The translations under genes and the position numbers were made by a program. The notes under the pieces are model-generated. The model searched no databases, was not told where the DNA came from, and saw nothing but the letters and a program-made list of their open reading frames with translations. A stretch of 64,000 nucleotides of DNA, taken from contig CP021228.1 of the NCBI GenBank assembly GCA_003999685.1, positions 1,302,001 to 1,366,000 on the forward strand. Reading direction: 5' to 3'. Below are positions 44,083 to 55,465 of the stretch, piece after piece. Each line of letters opens with the position of its first letter. Within the stretch, counting starts at the first letter, position 1. Origin of the DNA: Taiwanofungus camphoratus. Taxonomy: Eukaryota; Basidiomycota; Agaricomycetes; Polyporales; Taiwanofungaceae.

Positions 44083-45349
44083 GGGGCTTGGGGAGGCTGC
44101 AGACCTAAGAAGTACGTAGGCATTCTTTGCTCTAACATTTTAACTTACCGCGAGTCTCAAACAGATGATTGTAGCTGAATGCTGATGACACATTGTGCTC
44201 TTGTGATTTTTGCTAAGGAGGGTAAAGTCAAAGTGGAGGTGGTACACTTTGATAGAGATGAGGAATGTATGGTGCAATGTTTAAAATAGATCAGAACAAT
44301 GCCTGACATGTTCCGAAGAGCTTCCTGTTCAGAATGCTGTAACAATGCAGTTAGCATCGATGTCTTCTGAAGGCTGTAAGACCTCGCCCGATTTATTCGA
44401 GTGGTGGTTAATCTCTCCTGGAATTGCGTGTCAGTTCCGACATAGAATGATAAGTATAAAAGATTTCTTCCAAATAATCTGGCAATCTCTCGACGGGAGG
44501 CTCACATGGATGCGAAGTTACCCCTTCCAGTCCGTACCGGATAGATCCGAAAAAAAGTCGCAGTGGGTCTACCGTTTCCCAATGTCAGACTGGAATCCGA
44601 ACTTATAGAATGATTACGCTAGAAGGGCGCGAAGCGAAGGCCACAGTCAAAGCCTCACTTCTACACTGTAAGGTCAATTGTCTACTTGAGGATGATCACA
44701 ACGAAGGTGCTCCAAAAGCTTGGCGACATGAGCTTTATGACTGATATGATCAAATCATTGTACGGCACCCGCACTTAGATGTACTTCCTTGAATCCATTT
44801 CTGACATAAAACGTGACGGAGAAACTATGAACGTAAGTGTCAGAGGGCAGACCATCACCTGGACAAAAGAGAACGAACATTAAGAAAAAGCTTTGGGCTC
44901 AGTGGCCACACTCGTCTCGCACGATCAAACATCCAAAGAGATGTTTAGCTTATTTGCAGCAGCCAAAATCCGCAACTCGAACTGCGGCGGAGGATGGTGG
45001 CGTCACGGTGCACGTTGGACCTACCTTCATAAAGGTCCCCGCAGACACCACTTCAGCGAGGCAAGAAGGTTATCGGTCACTTCCGAAACAGGAACCTTAA
45101 TATTGAACAACTCCATCTTGCATTACGACGCAGGTAGAGGACCACAGTATTCCCAGATAGACGCCTAAATGAGTTATGTTGCAAAAATTGACATATGATG
45201 GTATAGCTGACAGAAAGGAGTGGACCATGATGTAGAGACGGAGGAAAATGCACAGCAATCGTTGCAAGGCCGCCGAGAATATAGTACAGAAGATCCACAT
45301 CGAGAAGTTTTAAAAGGAGGCTGAAAATGGAAACGAACCGACCTGCTTC
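44083..45349. other. Spacer, no reliable gene
   Basis: Short ORFs on both strands without recognised domains. A reverse frame near 45030-45117 (MELFNIKVPVSEVTDNLL) looks protein-like but has no clear partner exon. The right edge is the 3' flank of the hydrolase gene. Confidence 0.4.
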
Positions 45350-47238
45350 TCATGTATCATCATTATCAGAGGGCGATTCGCTAAGACTTGCAATGAACTC
45401 AGCAACGCTGGTCCAATACCCTTGCTGCACGCAGGTATCATCTGAAAATGGTCAACAGGGTAGTGAAAAGCAGAAGCCTTACCCACACGACTTACTGTGC
45501 GTTCCGTACTCGAACTCGATATATCGCGAGTAACCACGGCCTACATTCAGTCTGCCGGAATCCAGCGCATCTTCCTGGCCTTTAAGATCTATTGTATGGC
45601 CGCTGATTCTTTTCTGCACAAGCTCCCACATTTGCTGCATATGCTCCTGAGGCACGACCTTGTCGCGCACACCGCTGAGCATCAAGATGGGTGTCTCGCG
45701 CGGGATGAGTGAGACCTTTGACGCAGAATCCCACTTCTGGTGGCAGAGAAAGGCAACGGGTCCCAGAATGGGGAATGCGGACGGCACGAGCCGCGGGAGA
45801 GACAGAAAAGTGTTCTCCAAAATGAGTGCGCGGATCTGCCGCTCGGTCAGCAGATCATCATGGACCAGATGGGGGACGCAAACATACAGCTTGCGGATTG
45901 CGGCTTGCAAGATCGATGGATACTGCGCCGCCTAACGATTGGCCATACAAGATCTGCACGGGGACAACTCATGCGGTGAAGACACATGCGCAACACCATG
46001 GTACTCACAATGGGCGTTCGGGAAAGCACTGGATGGGATGTGAGATAATCAAGCGCGCACTGTGAATCCGTTCGGATGCCTGCAAAGTCGGAGGTATATT
46101 GGTGAACACATATAAATGGAGAAAGAGACCCAAGACCTTTTTCTGATGCGTTGCCTTCTGAACGGCCGTACCTGAGCAAAAGACAGTCAATTATACGTGT
46201 CTACGCGGAGGCTCCCAAGCAAGCTAACCCTCGGTACGACATCATGAAGACGTTGCACCTCATCTTGACGTAGAAAACGTTGGCGAGAGGTATGCGGTGT
46301 CCGAGGTTCCCACCGTTTCCGTGGAACATGACGATAGTGGGACATCTGGAGGCAAACTATGGCAGCGCACAATCTATCAGTTTTGCGACAATCGGACATC
46401 AACGACTCGATCGCAAGTAAATTATTAAAATGCCCAGTGCACCAAAGACATTATGGGTTATCTGCACCATCGCGAGTAACCAGGAAGCTGTCATGCTTCC
46501 GCACTCCCAACTGCAGAAGTGAACGAGCATGGAGAAAAGGAGATTTCTGCTAACAATCTTATCGGGCAAAGATCCCGTTTCGGGTGGAACACACCGTGAG
46601 TCCCGTTGAAAAGGAAAGGCAGAAGTGGCACATGGTTAAGAATAGATTAAGCGCAATGCCCAGGACATGAGGCAGTCCTCGAGACCGACTGGCCGCTTCC
46701 ATGCTGACCAGATGGACCTCGTCTTTTACACGCTCCAGACGCATGAAGTCGTGAACTCACCTCTTCATCCGTTTCTTCCTCTGTGCCCTCGAATGGCTCG
46801 GCTCCAATGTGCAATAAATCCTTCCTCTGAACCAGTAAGTAACAACGCAGTTTCACTTCATCCGGAGTCAGTAACTCGACATCCTGGTATGGGAGGCCAA
46901 AGTCGGTCGGCACGGGAACCACTATGATACAAATGAGCATGAGGACCAAGCTCGAAGCGCTCAGCCGCCATACCACTTCGCGACCCAAGAGGGAAAGCCG
47001 AAGGATATATAAGATAGTTCTGCCCATAGCACAACAGCCCAACACCTGAAGGTTGACAAGAGCAGGTCAGGCGATGGGAACCTGGGGGAACAATACACGC
47101 GGCACGCACCGACACCACCTACTCCAGCAGCTGTAGCGATTACTCCCTTCAAGCTTCAAGTTAAGCCTCAATTTGGACAGTACACAGATGTAACCTTACT
47201 TTCGCAAAACTCTCAATAGATGGTAACAGATTTGACAT
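45350..47238 (-). CDS. BEM46/ABHD13-type alpha/beta hydrolase
   Basis: Ten exons: 47238-47200, 47146-47119, 47045-46974, 46921-46761, 46356-46229, 46171-46137, 46079-46009, 45953-45888, 45835-45496 and 45441-45350. All junctions are GT-AG and in phase, giving 343 aa, a normal length for the family. Seen in order: an N-terminal hydrophobic segment (membrane anchor), YGQNYLIYPS, a PYQDVELLTPDEVKL strand, MFHGNGGNLGHR, SYRGYGRSEG, the nucleophile elbow GQSLGG with Ser about 184, LILENTFLS, PILMLSGVRDKVVP with Asp about 258, and GTHND with His about 313. The serine-hydrolase triad is complete. BEM46 proteins are membrane-associated hydrolases linked to polarity; the natural substrate is not established. 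The fourth intron, 404 bp, is far longer than the others. The gene lies alone between two secreted-protein genes. Confidence 0.9.
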
Positions 47239-47740
47239 TTCGGAATTGCTGGAGAACTGAACAGACCCTTGAGAATAAGTAACGCGAACGGCGGGTGGCG
47301 TAACTAGGAGCGGCTATTTGGCCTTGTTAGGCTGCAGCCTCCACGCTCTGATTTTTTGACATCCAACCATCCATATTAACCTCCATTAATTGAAGGCTCG
47401 CGTTGACACTGTTTTTATTCAGCCTCTTGAGCGACTGATACGTCGACTGCTCAATGTATGAACTCAAGAGGTTGCCAGCCAGTCGGAAGGAAGACATTAT
47501 GCTCTTGTTAGCCATGGGTTAGGAATAAGGTGATGCTGCATCTTCAAATTCCTTCTTGTGCTCGTAGTACACTTATTCTTACTCGACTCATCGAAAGTAT
47601 GTAAGTACAGGGAACAAACAGTCTGGGTCACAGTGAAAATATCGGTGCTGCTACCTCGAAGGCTCGAACGGATACCGCCGACGTCTTCCGTTATTCGCAT
47701 CACAAATTCGGTTTCTACTTGTGCCGATCCGTATTTTTAA

Positions 47741-48109
47741 CTAATTGTGTATCGAAGCTGTCACTGGGTTTCTAACTTTAGTATGTTTAGCGAGGCCGTC
47801 TCTCACGTAGGGCACGTTCCCGTTTGACAAGAAGTTTGACGGGAAAAAGGCAGTCTCTGGTGTCAGAATGCGATTGGCTTTCATGGCCACGGGATGATCA
47901 ATCCCGTAGAACGTTGCCATGGTGCCAGCGTCATCGTAGGGCCGCCGATTCCGCCCTCGTTCGAGAAGTTTTCTGAGAAGCTGCCGCGCCCGCGGCACTC
48001 CCCGGCAGCTGCATCGAGGCGGGGCAGATGTCAATGGACGTGCATCGCTGGTGAGCGCTGACAATCCAAATATCCATGTAAACATCTCTATGTAAAAAAG
48101 CGTAAACAT
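47741..48109 (-). CDS. Hypothetical ORF, doubtful
   Basis: Open reverse frame of 122 codons with a hydrophobic start and a protein-like second half (ATFYGIDHPVAMKANRIL ... SNGNVPYVRDGLAKH). No domain was recognised and no splice partners were found. A smaller reverse ORF at 47327-47515 might belong to the same gene. It could equally be a chance ORF upstream of the hydrolase. Confidence 0.2.
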   Translation of the reverse strand: MFTLFYIEMFTWIFGLSALTSDARPLTSAPPRCSCRGVPRARQLLRKLLERGRNRRPYDDAGTMATFYGIDHPVAMKANRILTPETAFFPSNFLSNGNVPYVRDGLAKHTKVRNPVTASIHN

Positions 48110-48493
48110 ATTTTATTAACAGGCTGGATTGAGAATTGCTACTGCCGTGTCTGCACCCGGCCTTCATCTGTAGTCAGATTTCTCCATCTACGTATCACTC
48201 GGGGCTGCTTTCCTGGCGAGTGACTTTTACCGAATGCACTGAAACAGAAAACCAAATCACCAAAGCTTCTCACCGCTTACGGTAAATTAGCTTCTCTATT
48301 ACGTCGCGCCGATCATAGTCGGCTGCACAGCGCCCCGATCCTTACGTTGTACTCGCACGGTAGTAAGTAAAGGCCAGTCGAGATGGGTATAAAGGCAAGC
48401 TCACACAGCGTTTCCATCCCCCATTGACTCTCACGTCAGTTCTTTCTCGTCTAATTCCAAGCTACTCACCACTATCCCCACATTCCTTTCAAA

Positions 48494-49332
48494 ATGCTCT
48501 CCTTCAGTGCCCTCTCCGTCTTCGCCACCCTTGCGCTCAGTGCTTTCACCTCTGCTGTTCCCTTGAGTCCCACTGGTGTCGTTAATGATATCAGCAGTGT
48601 TGCGCACCTTCCTGCCGTCCCTATACCGTCTGGCCTCGCTGGCGTGATTCCCCGGGATGCTCCCCGCGGTGTCTGTGCCATCTTGCAGGACGTGACCACT
48701 CAGGTGACTCCCTATACTGTGCAACTCCGTAAGTTCCATTATCTTTGGCCGTGTGTCATAGCTTGATATATGACATTTCTAGAGTACCTTAAGCAGTCGA
48801 ACGCGACTATTGATGTTATTACTCCCATTGTCAACAACATCAAAGGCGTTCTCGGCGGTGCCCTCGGTGACGTCAACGGTCTTGTGGGCCAGTCTACGTC
48901 GGTCATCCTTGCTACCGTTGATGGTACGGCACAAGTAACGGTCACTGAGCTCGCTCAGATCATCGCGGGTCTTATGACGGTAAGCGACAGTGCATTGCGA
49001 AATTGCGTCGCATTAATGGTCATCATGTCCAGCTTATCTTTGATGCTGTATCCGTTGTGCTCGATGTTGTCAGCTCTGATTTATCTGACTGCGTAACCTC
49101 GCTCTTGTGCACTGTCGGGTAAGGGAATGTCAGATTTCTTCAAGTTCTGTTTGATGCTAACATGTAGTGCAGAGAACTCCTCGGCTGCCTCGTGTGCGCC
49201 ATTGCTATGCTCGTTGGCAGTTCATTGCATGGTCTTCTGTCTGCGGTTGTGGGCTTGGTTGGTTCGCTTTTCCCGATCATCATCAAGCTCAACGTCAGTG
49301 TCTTCATCAGCCTTTTGGGCATCACGCTCTAA
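48494..49332 (+). CDS. Small secreted hydrophobic protein
   Basis: Exons 48494-48728, 48783-48979, 49033-49118 and 49173-49332, with three GT-AG introns of 53-54 bp in phase, give 225 aa. A signal peptide is clear (MLSFSALSVFATLALSAFTSAVP). The mature part has a Val/Ile/Leu-rich, Asn-dotted middle (NATIDVITPIVNNIKGVLGG), a conserved-looking QVTVTELAQIIAGLM and a very hydrophobic C-terminus with Cys pairs (LLGCLVCAIAMLVGSSL). I recall similar predicted secreted proteins in agaricomycetes, but no function is known. A wall or surface-active role is possible; the cysteine pattern is not that of hydrophobins. ATG at 48494 is the first in frame and follows a short AT-rich leader with a TATAAA near 48390. 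Confidence 0.82.
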
Positions 49333-50495
49333 GGTATATGCCGCTGTTCCTATTGTGGCGGAAAGTATTGACGGCATTGCTATAGTATGTTGCATACTTT
49401 CAGATGGTAGTAGTTGCATACCATAGAACTAATCATAAGGGCTTTGGTAGTTTAGATTGCTTGCGTGATTTACCATAAGTGCATAAGACTGGAGTAAATT
49501 AAGGACTATGGCCGTAGAGGAGTTCTGAGTCTGGAATTCGGGATCAGAAATCAGAGCTCCAGGGTCCGGAACCTGTGCCTTTTGGGCTCTCAGCCTTGAT
49601 CCTGTGCACCTTCTGAGCCTAGTTTGGCAAGTCCCGCTTTTGTTGCTGCCGGCCCTCACTACAGAAGTGGTCATCCTCGGTTGCCTGTTGCATCCACCAG
49701 TGAGCTCGTTGTTTGTAGTGATGTGGTTAACGGTGTGTATATGGGGAGATACCTTTTTGTTATTGTTTAATATATTTCTGCAACTTATTGAATGTAACAA
49801 AGTTTAAAGAATAGACTACTTAAATAACATAGTCTTATTCTGATAAGCCCCATTACTGAAACTTGGCTCTTGGAACAGCCTGGGTATATGTGGAATGAGT
49901 TGGAAAGTCCATTTGGCAAGCAAAAGTATGACAAAGCAGAGCGGGACTGTTGTTTTAAGCACTTCGGGCAAGGCTCAGTCATGCAACTTCTCACTATAAT
50001 TAGAAATCATGTGCTTATTGCATGGGCCAATTGGCCTTTCTCAGGTATTTACCTATTTTTGTCACATGGCCCTCCTGGCCTGAATGTACTTCCTGGTCTT
50101 TCAGCCACTCATGGCTGAGTCAGCCAAGGGCTTTGCAAAATCATTTTCTGCATAATTATAAAAAGTAATGTAAGTGCTAGAATGGATCTATGAACAGGTG
50201 CATCAGCAGTGTTGTGCTTGACCAGGTCATGACTGGGTCAAGTCAAAAGATCAAGAGTCAAGGTGTGACTTGTGCACAGGATTTGATAAGGGCTTAGATG
50301 TGACATTGATATAACCTAGAGAGTCCTGAGGAGTGGTGTGGTACCTAAAAGGGATACCAGAGGGAAGGGTGAGCAAATGGACACAACAGAGAAACCATCT
50401 AGACCACAGTCAGGGTCCTAGAAGTCTGATGTGTGCAAGAGAGTAAGAGGTCAATGAGTCCTGCATGACAGGATCTTGTGCTAAAGTGCAGATAG
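49333..50495. other. Spacer, no gene seen
   Basis: 3' flank of the secreted-protein gene, then sequence with few CpG from about 49850. No domain-bearing ORF. It ends at GATAG (50491-50495), the left target copy of the next LTR. Confidence 0.5.
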
Positions 50496-51022
50496 TGATA
50501 CAAGCTGGTATCAATAACTGTGAAGCCTCAAACATGAGGGCATGACTATATGATAAGGTAGCGAGGACTTAAGGATGATGCATTGTCCATAAAGTCAACA
50601 AACATTGAGCAAGTACTCAGGTGTAAAGTGAAAGGTCGCAAAATACAAGTATTGGATTGCTAGAATCCTAGTAACCAGATTAAACTTAAGGTCTGACCTA
50701 CAAAGTACAGGGCCTTATATACATATTCTACTCTGTGCATGGACCATGGCGTGTGATCTAGGAAGCAGCATGAGTAAGCATAAGTAAGGTGATATGAGTC
50801 ATCAGGTCATATTAACAATATGTATGCATAAGATGGAATGTGTGAGCGGAGCCTGATATGAGTCAGTGTTCATGAGTAAGTGGGGCCTGTACAGTAAGCA
50901 GCCATGAGTCAATGCACTGTGCGAAGAAGCTGGACCTACCCAAGGCCCATCCAGTAAGTGAAAGATCATAAGACTGATCCGAGGTCTGACCAACAAGATA
51001 CAAGAGAAAAGAAATTGTATCA
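50496..51022 (-). repeat. Solo LTR-D, reversed, with GATAG target duplication
   Basis: A 527 bp LTR bounded by TGATACAA and TTGTATCA, complementary in content to 32998-33542 (for example the GGTCTGACCTACAAAGTACAGGGCCTTATATAC block). GATAG at 50491-50495 is repeated at 51023-51027. Confidence 0.93.
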
Positions 51023-51354
51023 GATAGTTTCAGGGAGATGAAAATGTAGTCTTCTAGTCCTATGGCAGTGAGCTGGTAGAATACTGGCCAGGTGCAGAGG
51101 AGTCGAAGAAAACTGAGGATAAACTGATGATAAACCAAAAACTGAAGGATAACCAAAAACTGATATAATCGAAAGAGGGGATGCTGCTAGAAGATGCTGC
51201 TGGGGGATGCTGATATAGAAATAGAGCATAGATCTGGTGTAGGTGATAACTGATTGACTGAACTGGACACAACACATGTCTATTGTTACTAACAGATAGG
51301 ACTAGAGACTTAATTGTTTTTTCTTTTCCTTTGTTCATCACACCATGGACATGC
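51023..51354. other. Spacer between LTR-D and a G3 LTR fragment
   Basis: About 330 bp of CpG-poor sequence with no gene. It is probably part of the same older element that LTR-D entered. Confidence 0.4.
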
Positions 51355-51659
51355 TGATAGATGCCAGGCCCTTCTAGGCCCCATGGAGTGCCCTCACTCA
51401 ACCCTAGGACCTTAGTCATGTCTTTAATGCCACTCGATGTGTCCGATACAACCTGAAAAGACACCACGAGACTCTCTAATAGCTTCGAATCACACCACAG
51501 CCACTCTGCCAGTTCTGGTCTGATGTTCTGGTGTATTGTTCCCTCTACGCACAATACACCACATGCAGTTGCCACTCAAGGTTCTCACACATGACCGGTC
51601 ACACCACTTTGATATCACTCGATCTGCTACGACGCGCCACTCGATGTACTCGATAATGC
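51355..51659 (+). repeat. G3 LTR fragment (first 305 bp)
   Basis: Matches the start of the G3 LTR from TGATAGATGCC to CGATAATGC, and is then replaced by the complete 5' LTR of G3 copy 2. The missing remainder of this LTR is not found on the far side of copy 2. Confidence 0.9.
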
Positions 51660-52681
51660 TGATAGGTGCCAGGCCCTTTTAGACCCCACAGAGTGCCCTC
51701 ACTCGACCCTAGGACCTTAGTCAAGACTTCAATGCCACTTGATGTATCCAATACAGCTCAAAAAGCCACTGTGGGACTCTCTGATAGCTTCGAATTATGC
51801 CACAGCCACTCTGCCAGTTCCGGTCTGACATTCTGATGTACTGTTCCCTCTACGCACAATACACCGCACACAGTTGCCACTCAAGGTCCTCGTATGTGAC
51901 CAGTCATGCCACCCCAATATCGCTTGATCAGCTTCGACGTGCCACCCGATGCGCTCAATAACGCTACAGGTTTCATCTTAGTCTATATACGTTCCTTTAT
52001 CTCAGCCTTTCTAGTGATGTCAGTACAGTAGCCACTCCCTCTATGAGCTACTTCGTAGTACGCAAGTAGTTAGGATGCCACTCGTACTACACCATTCCCG
52101 ATGCACCTTACATTATAGTAAAGTAGTATAAACGTGATATACAATGTCTTGGACCAACAGAGAAGTTTTCCCTCATTCTGCAGAGCTCAAGAAGAGCACC
52201 TTCAATTTAGTCACCTACTGCATTCTACTGCGTCCTTCCATCTTCGATTACGTTCGAAGAGTTGCGTCTACTATCTGCCTTCTACAGTATCTTGAAGGCT
52301 TGCGTCTCGTCCGTCTTTGACATCCGTCGAAGAAGTTGCATTCAGTCTTACGTCCGCCTTCGAGCCACATCGAAGGGTTGCGCTAGCATCTCTATCTAAC
52401 CCAAGTCCGCCTTCTACAGTATTTCAAAGAGCTGCGTATCAGCTAAGTTCTCACGTTTAAGCCTCTCCCTAGTATAGTACAGCATAGTAGCGTATCGAAG
52501 CTACGTCGAGCAGTCGTGACACACGTAGAGGGTCGTCGAAGACCTTCATAGACGTCTCTCGACCCATTTGAGATCGGGAACCCTTTGCTGCTGACTCTCC
52601 CCTCCACACTAACTAGTTCTATAGCCTTCCAGCTTCTCTAGGTCGTACCCAGTTGGGGTTGGAGTGTTATAGTGCGCATCA
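51660..52681 (+). repeat. G3 5' LTR, copy 2
   Basis: A 1022 bp LTR, TGATAGGTGCC to GCGCATCA. It has more CG-to-TG/CA changes than the copy 1 LTRs in its first half, and an extra segment near 51970-52040 shared with the 3' LTR of this copy. Confidence 0.92.
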
Positions 52682-52735
52682 TTTCTGGAGCCCACCACGA
52701 GGGGATTTCAGGCAAGGAATCCGCCGCTTTCAGAT

Positions 52736-55465
52736 TTGCCGAAGACGTCTCCAGTATTCACCCGCTCACAAGCGCGTGAGGCTGCCAGTCGTAGTGCAAG
52801 CGAAAACCTCGACAACAGTTCTACCACCCTTTCTACAACTTCTGACACCTTCGACCACGAGGAAAAAGACCTCATAGATCACGAGCTAGAGTTTTCTTCA
52901 ACCTCTGATGAACGTACTTCGTCTCCCGAGCTTCTAGGGCTATCTACGCCAGAAGTCAACCTCTCATCCCCTGATCCCTACGAACAGTCCGGTTCATCGC
53001 CTGAGCCAGAGGACCCAGTAGAATCAACATCGCATACCGCTATCCCCACTACTACGACTCTACCCTCGTCCCAGCAGACCGTTACTCCGTACATTCTTCC
53101 CAGTTCTTCGAATCACCCCACACCAGCCACCGTCAATCCCTCTACTCCTAAACCTACAATGAATCAGAACGCGGCACCTACGCCATTTATGCCCCCTCGA
53201 GGCCATTCGACAGCCCTCATCTTCGACCCGACAGAAGTCCGATCGCTTCGACGTTACTTTCAGGACATCGAAGTCTTATTCACCCAGTGCAGAATAGTCG
53301 ATGATGCAGAAAAGAAGTCATGGGCCATTCGTTACCCCTCAATTGACGTCGCAGACCTATGGGAAACCCTCGAATCTTTTTTCAATCAGACCAAGACATA
53401 CACACAGTGGAAAGCCGACGTCCTAGCACTTTACCCAGGTACCGATGACACCAGGAAATGGTCCCTTGCAGACATGGACCAGTTGATTGGGGAGCGCACA
53501 CGCATTGGAATCCACAACGCTGCAGACCTCAGAAGCTACTACTGCGACTTTGTATCTATTACGAAGCACCTAATCACGCAACGACGACTCTCCAACATCA
53601 AACAGAGTCGAGTGTTCCTATGAGGGTTCCAGCCTTCTCTACTCGTGCGACTCGAGGCCCGACTTCACCTGAAGCATCCTGACTACTATCCCGATGACCC
53701 CTATCCACTTTCCGATATTCACGCAGCGGCCACGTTCATTCTTCATGGTACTTCGAGTACGCCGACAGTCGCAGCACTGCAGACAACAACTTCAACAACT
53801 ACTCCACCCAACATGATTAAGACCAAAGACATCTCGACAATCATCGAGAGCCTATCGAAGACCATCGCCACCCTTATTCAGCCCAGTAGTAACAAATCGA
53901 ACGTAGCCGCTAGGCTTCTGTCAACCCAAGGTGGTACAGAACAGATCTGCCACTTTTGCAGCGACCAGAACCATAGTATTCGAAGCTGCCCACACGTAGA
54001 AGCAGACATAGCCGCTGGGAAATGCAAGCGTAACACCAAAGGAAAGGTTGTACTCCCAAACGGTCTATTTATCCCGCGTAGTATCCCTGGCATTACGATC
54101 CGCAACCGCCTCTACGAGTGGATTCGCCGCAACGCGCCAGCGGCACCTGGCCTGCTCTACGGCATCGACAAACAAGCCGGTGTCCAGACCTTCATGCTCA
54201 ACACGGAAGGAAGAATCAAAGCCCTCGAAAGAGAGCTCCTACAGCTTCAAAAATGTAGGGAGGTCTTCGACGGCGTTGAGATTTTACAGCGCAAGAAACC
54301 TACTACGACACCACCACAGACCACAGAGGTTTCTGATATGACCCCCATCTCACGCAGTACCAACAATCCAGCACCTGACACAGTCAAGTCAGCCGCTCCT
54401 ACCGCAGTCCCAGTCCCAGCAACCCCAGCTAAACCTTCGACGAGTACCTCTGCACCTTCGACGATCCCTGCAGCTATAGTTCCCCCACTGTCCATACCTT
54501 CGACACAGCCCACTACCGTATCTACTCCATCAGCGCCCCCAGTCCATCCCTTTGCAAATGCTCAAGACACGACCTACGCTCCACCGAACCTTCAAAACTT
54601 CGCTACGCTGCCTAAGCCTTCGAACGACAAGGGCAAGGACCCAGCTTACAAGACCATAGTTCCCATCCATCAGCCCAAGATAGCCGACGACATCTTTGCA
54701 CACTCAATGAGAGCTCCTCTCGTCATGCTGACGCCAGAAGAACTCCTTTCGATCTCGCCCGACGTACGCAATAGGTATCGAGAAGCAGTTACACCCAAGC
54801 GAGTATCAGCGGAACCCGTCAATTCGGCACACATCGTAGAGATTACCGACAAAGACGAAGCAAAAGAGGTACACCAGCTATCTTGCTCAGGTGTCGCACT
54901 ACAGCCAGGAGCTACTATCGTCCCCGACCCCTACGAAATTTATCTCAAGCACGTCCCACATGGCGAACATCCTGCCGATCTCACGATTGCCCGCGACTCA
55001 AACACTATCCATTTGATCTACATGCTTGTCGACAATAAAGAGCAGATCGAATGCATCGTAGATCCAGGCTCACAAATCGTAGCAATGTCAGAGGAAGTCT
55101 GTTTAGGCCTGAAGCTTCTCTTCGATTCTATGATACAGTTAAACATGCAGTCCGCCAACGATGAAGTAGACTGATTTCTAGGGCTCGTACGCAATGTACC
55201 CTTCCAGATTGGTGAGGTAGTATTATATCTTCAGGCCCACGTCATTCGAAACGCAGAATACGACATTCTTCTCGGATGACCCTTCGACGTCCTTACGCAA
55301 AGCATCGTAAAGAACTTTGCGAACAAAGAACAAACTATCACGATAGTATGTCCCAACTCTGGCAAAACCCTCACAATTCCTATGTATCCGTGCGGAAAAC
55401 CACGCTTTCAACCGCAACATCATAGAAGCTGTCCGCATGCGGGTTTTCATGCTTCGAGGATTTGA
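52736..55465 (+). pseudogene. G3 copy 2 gag with zinc knuckle and protease domain
   Basis: Same frame and order as copy 1, with TTG in place of the start codon. The leader is longer: it includes an acidic Ser/Glu-rich stretch of about 62 residues (for example HEEKDLIDHELEFSS) absent from copy 1. Knuckle CHFCSDQNHSIRSC at about 53950; retropepsin motif VDPGSQ at about 55060. Stops at 53621-53623 and 55172-55174 are TGA where copy 1 has CGA. Confidence 0.88.

Noticed and set aside
44345-44608. 87-aa plus-strand ORF as a gene
   Set aside because: No domain, no splice partners and no signal peptide; it cannot be told from chance.
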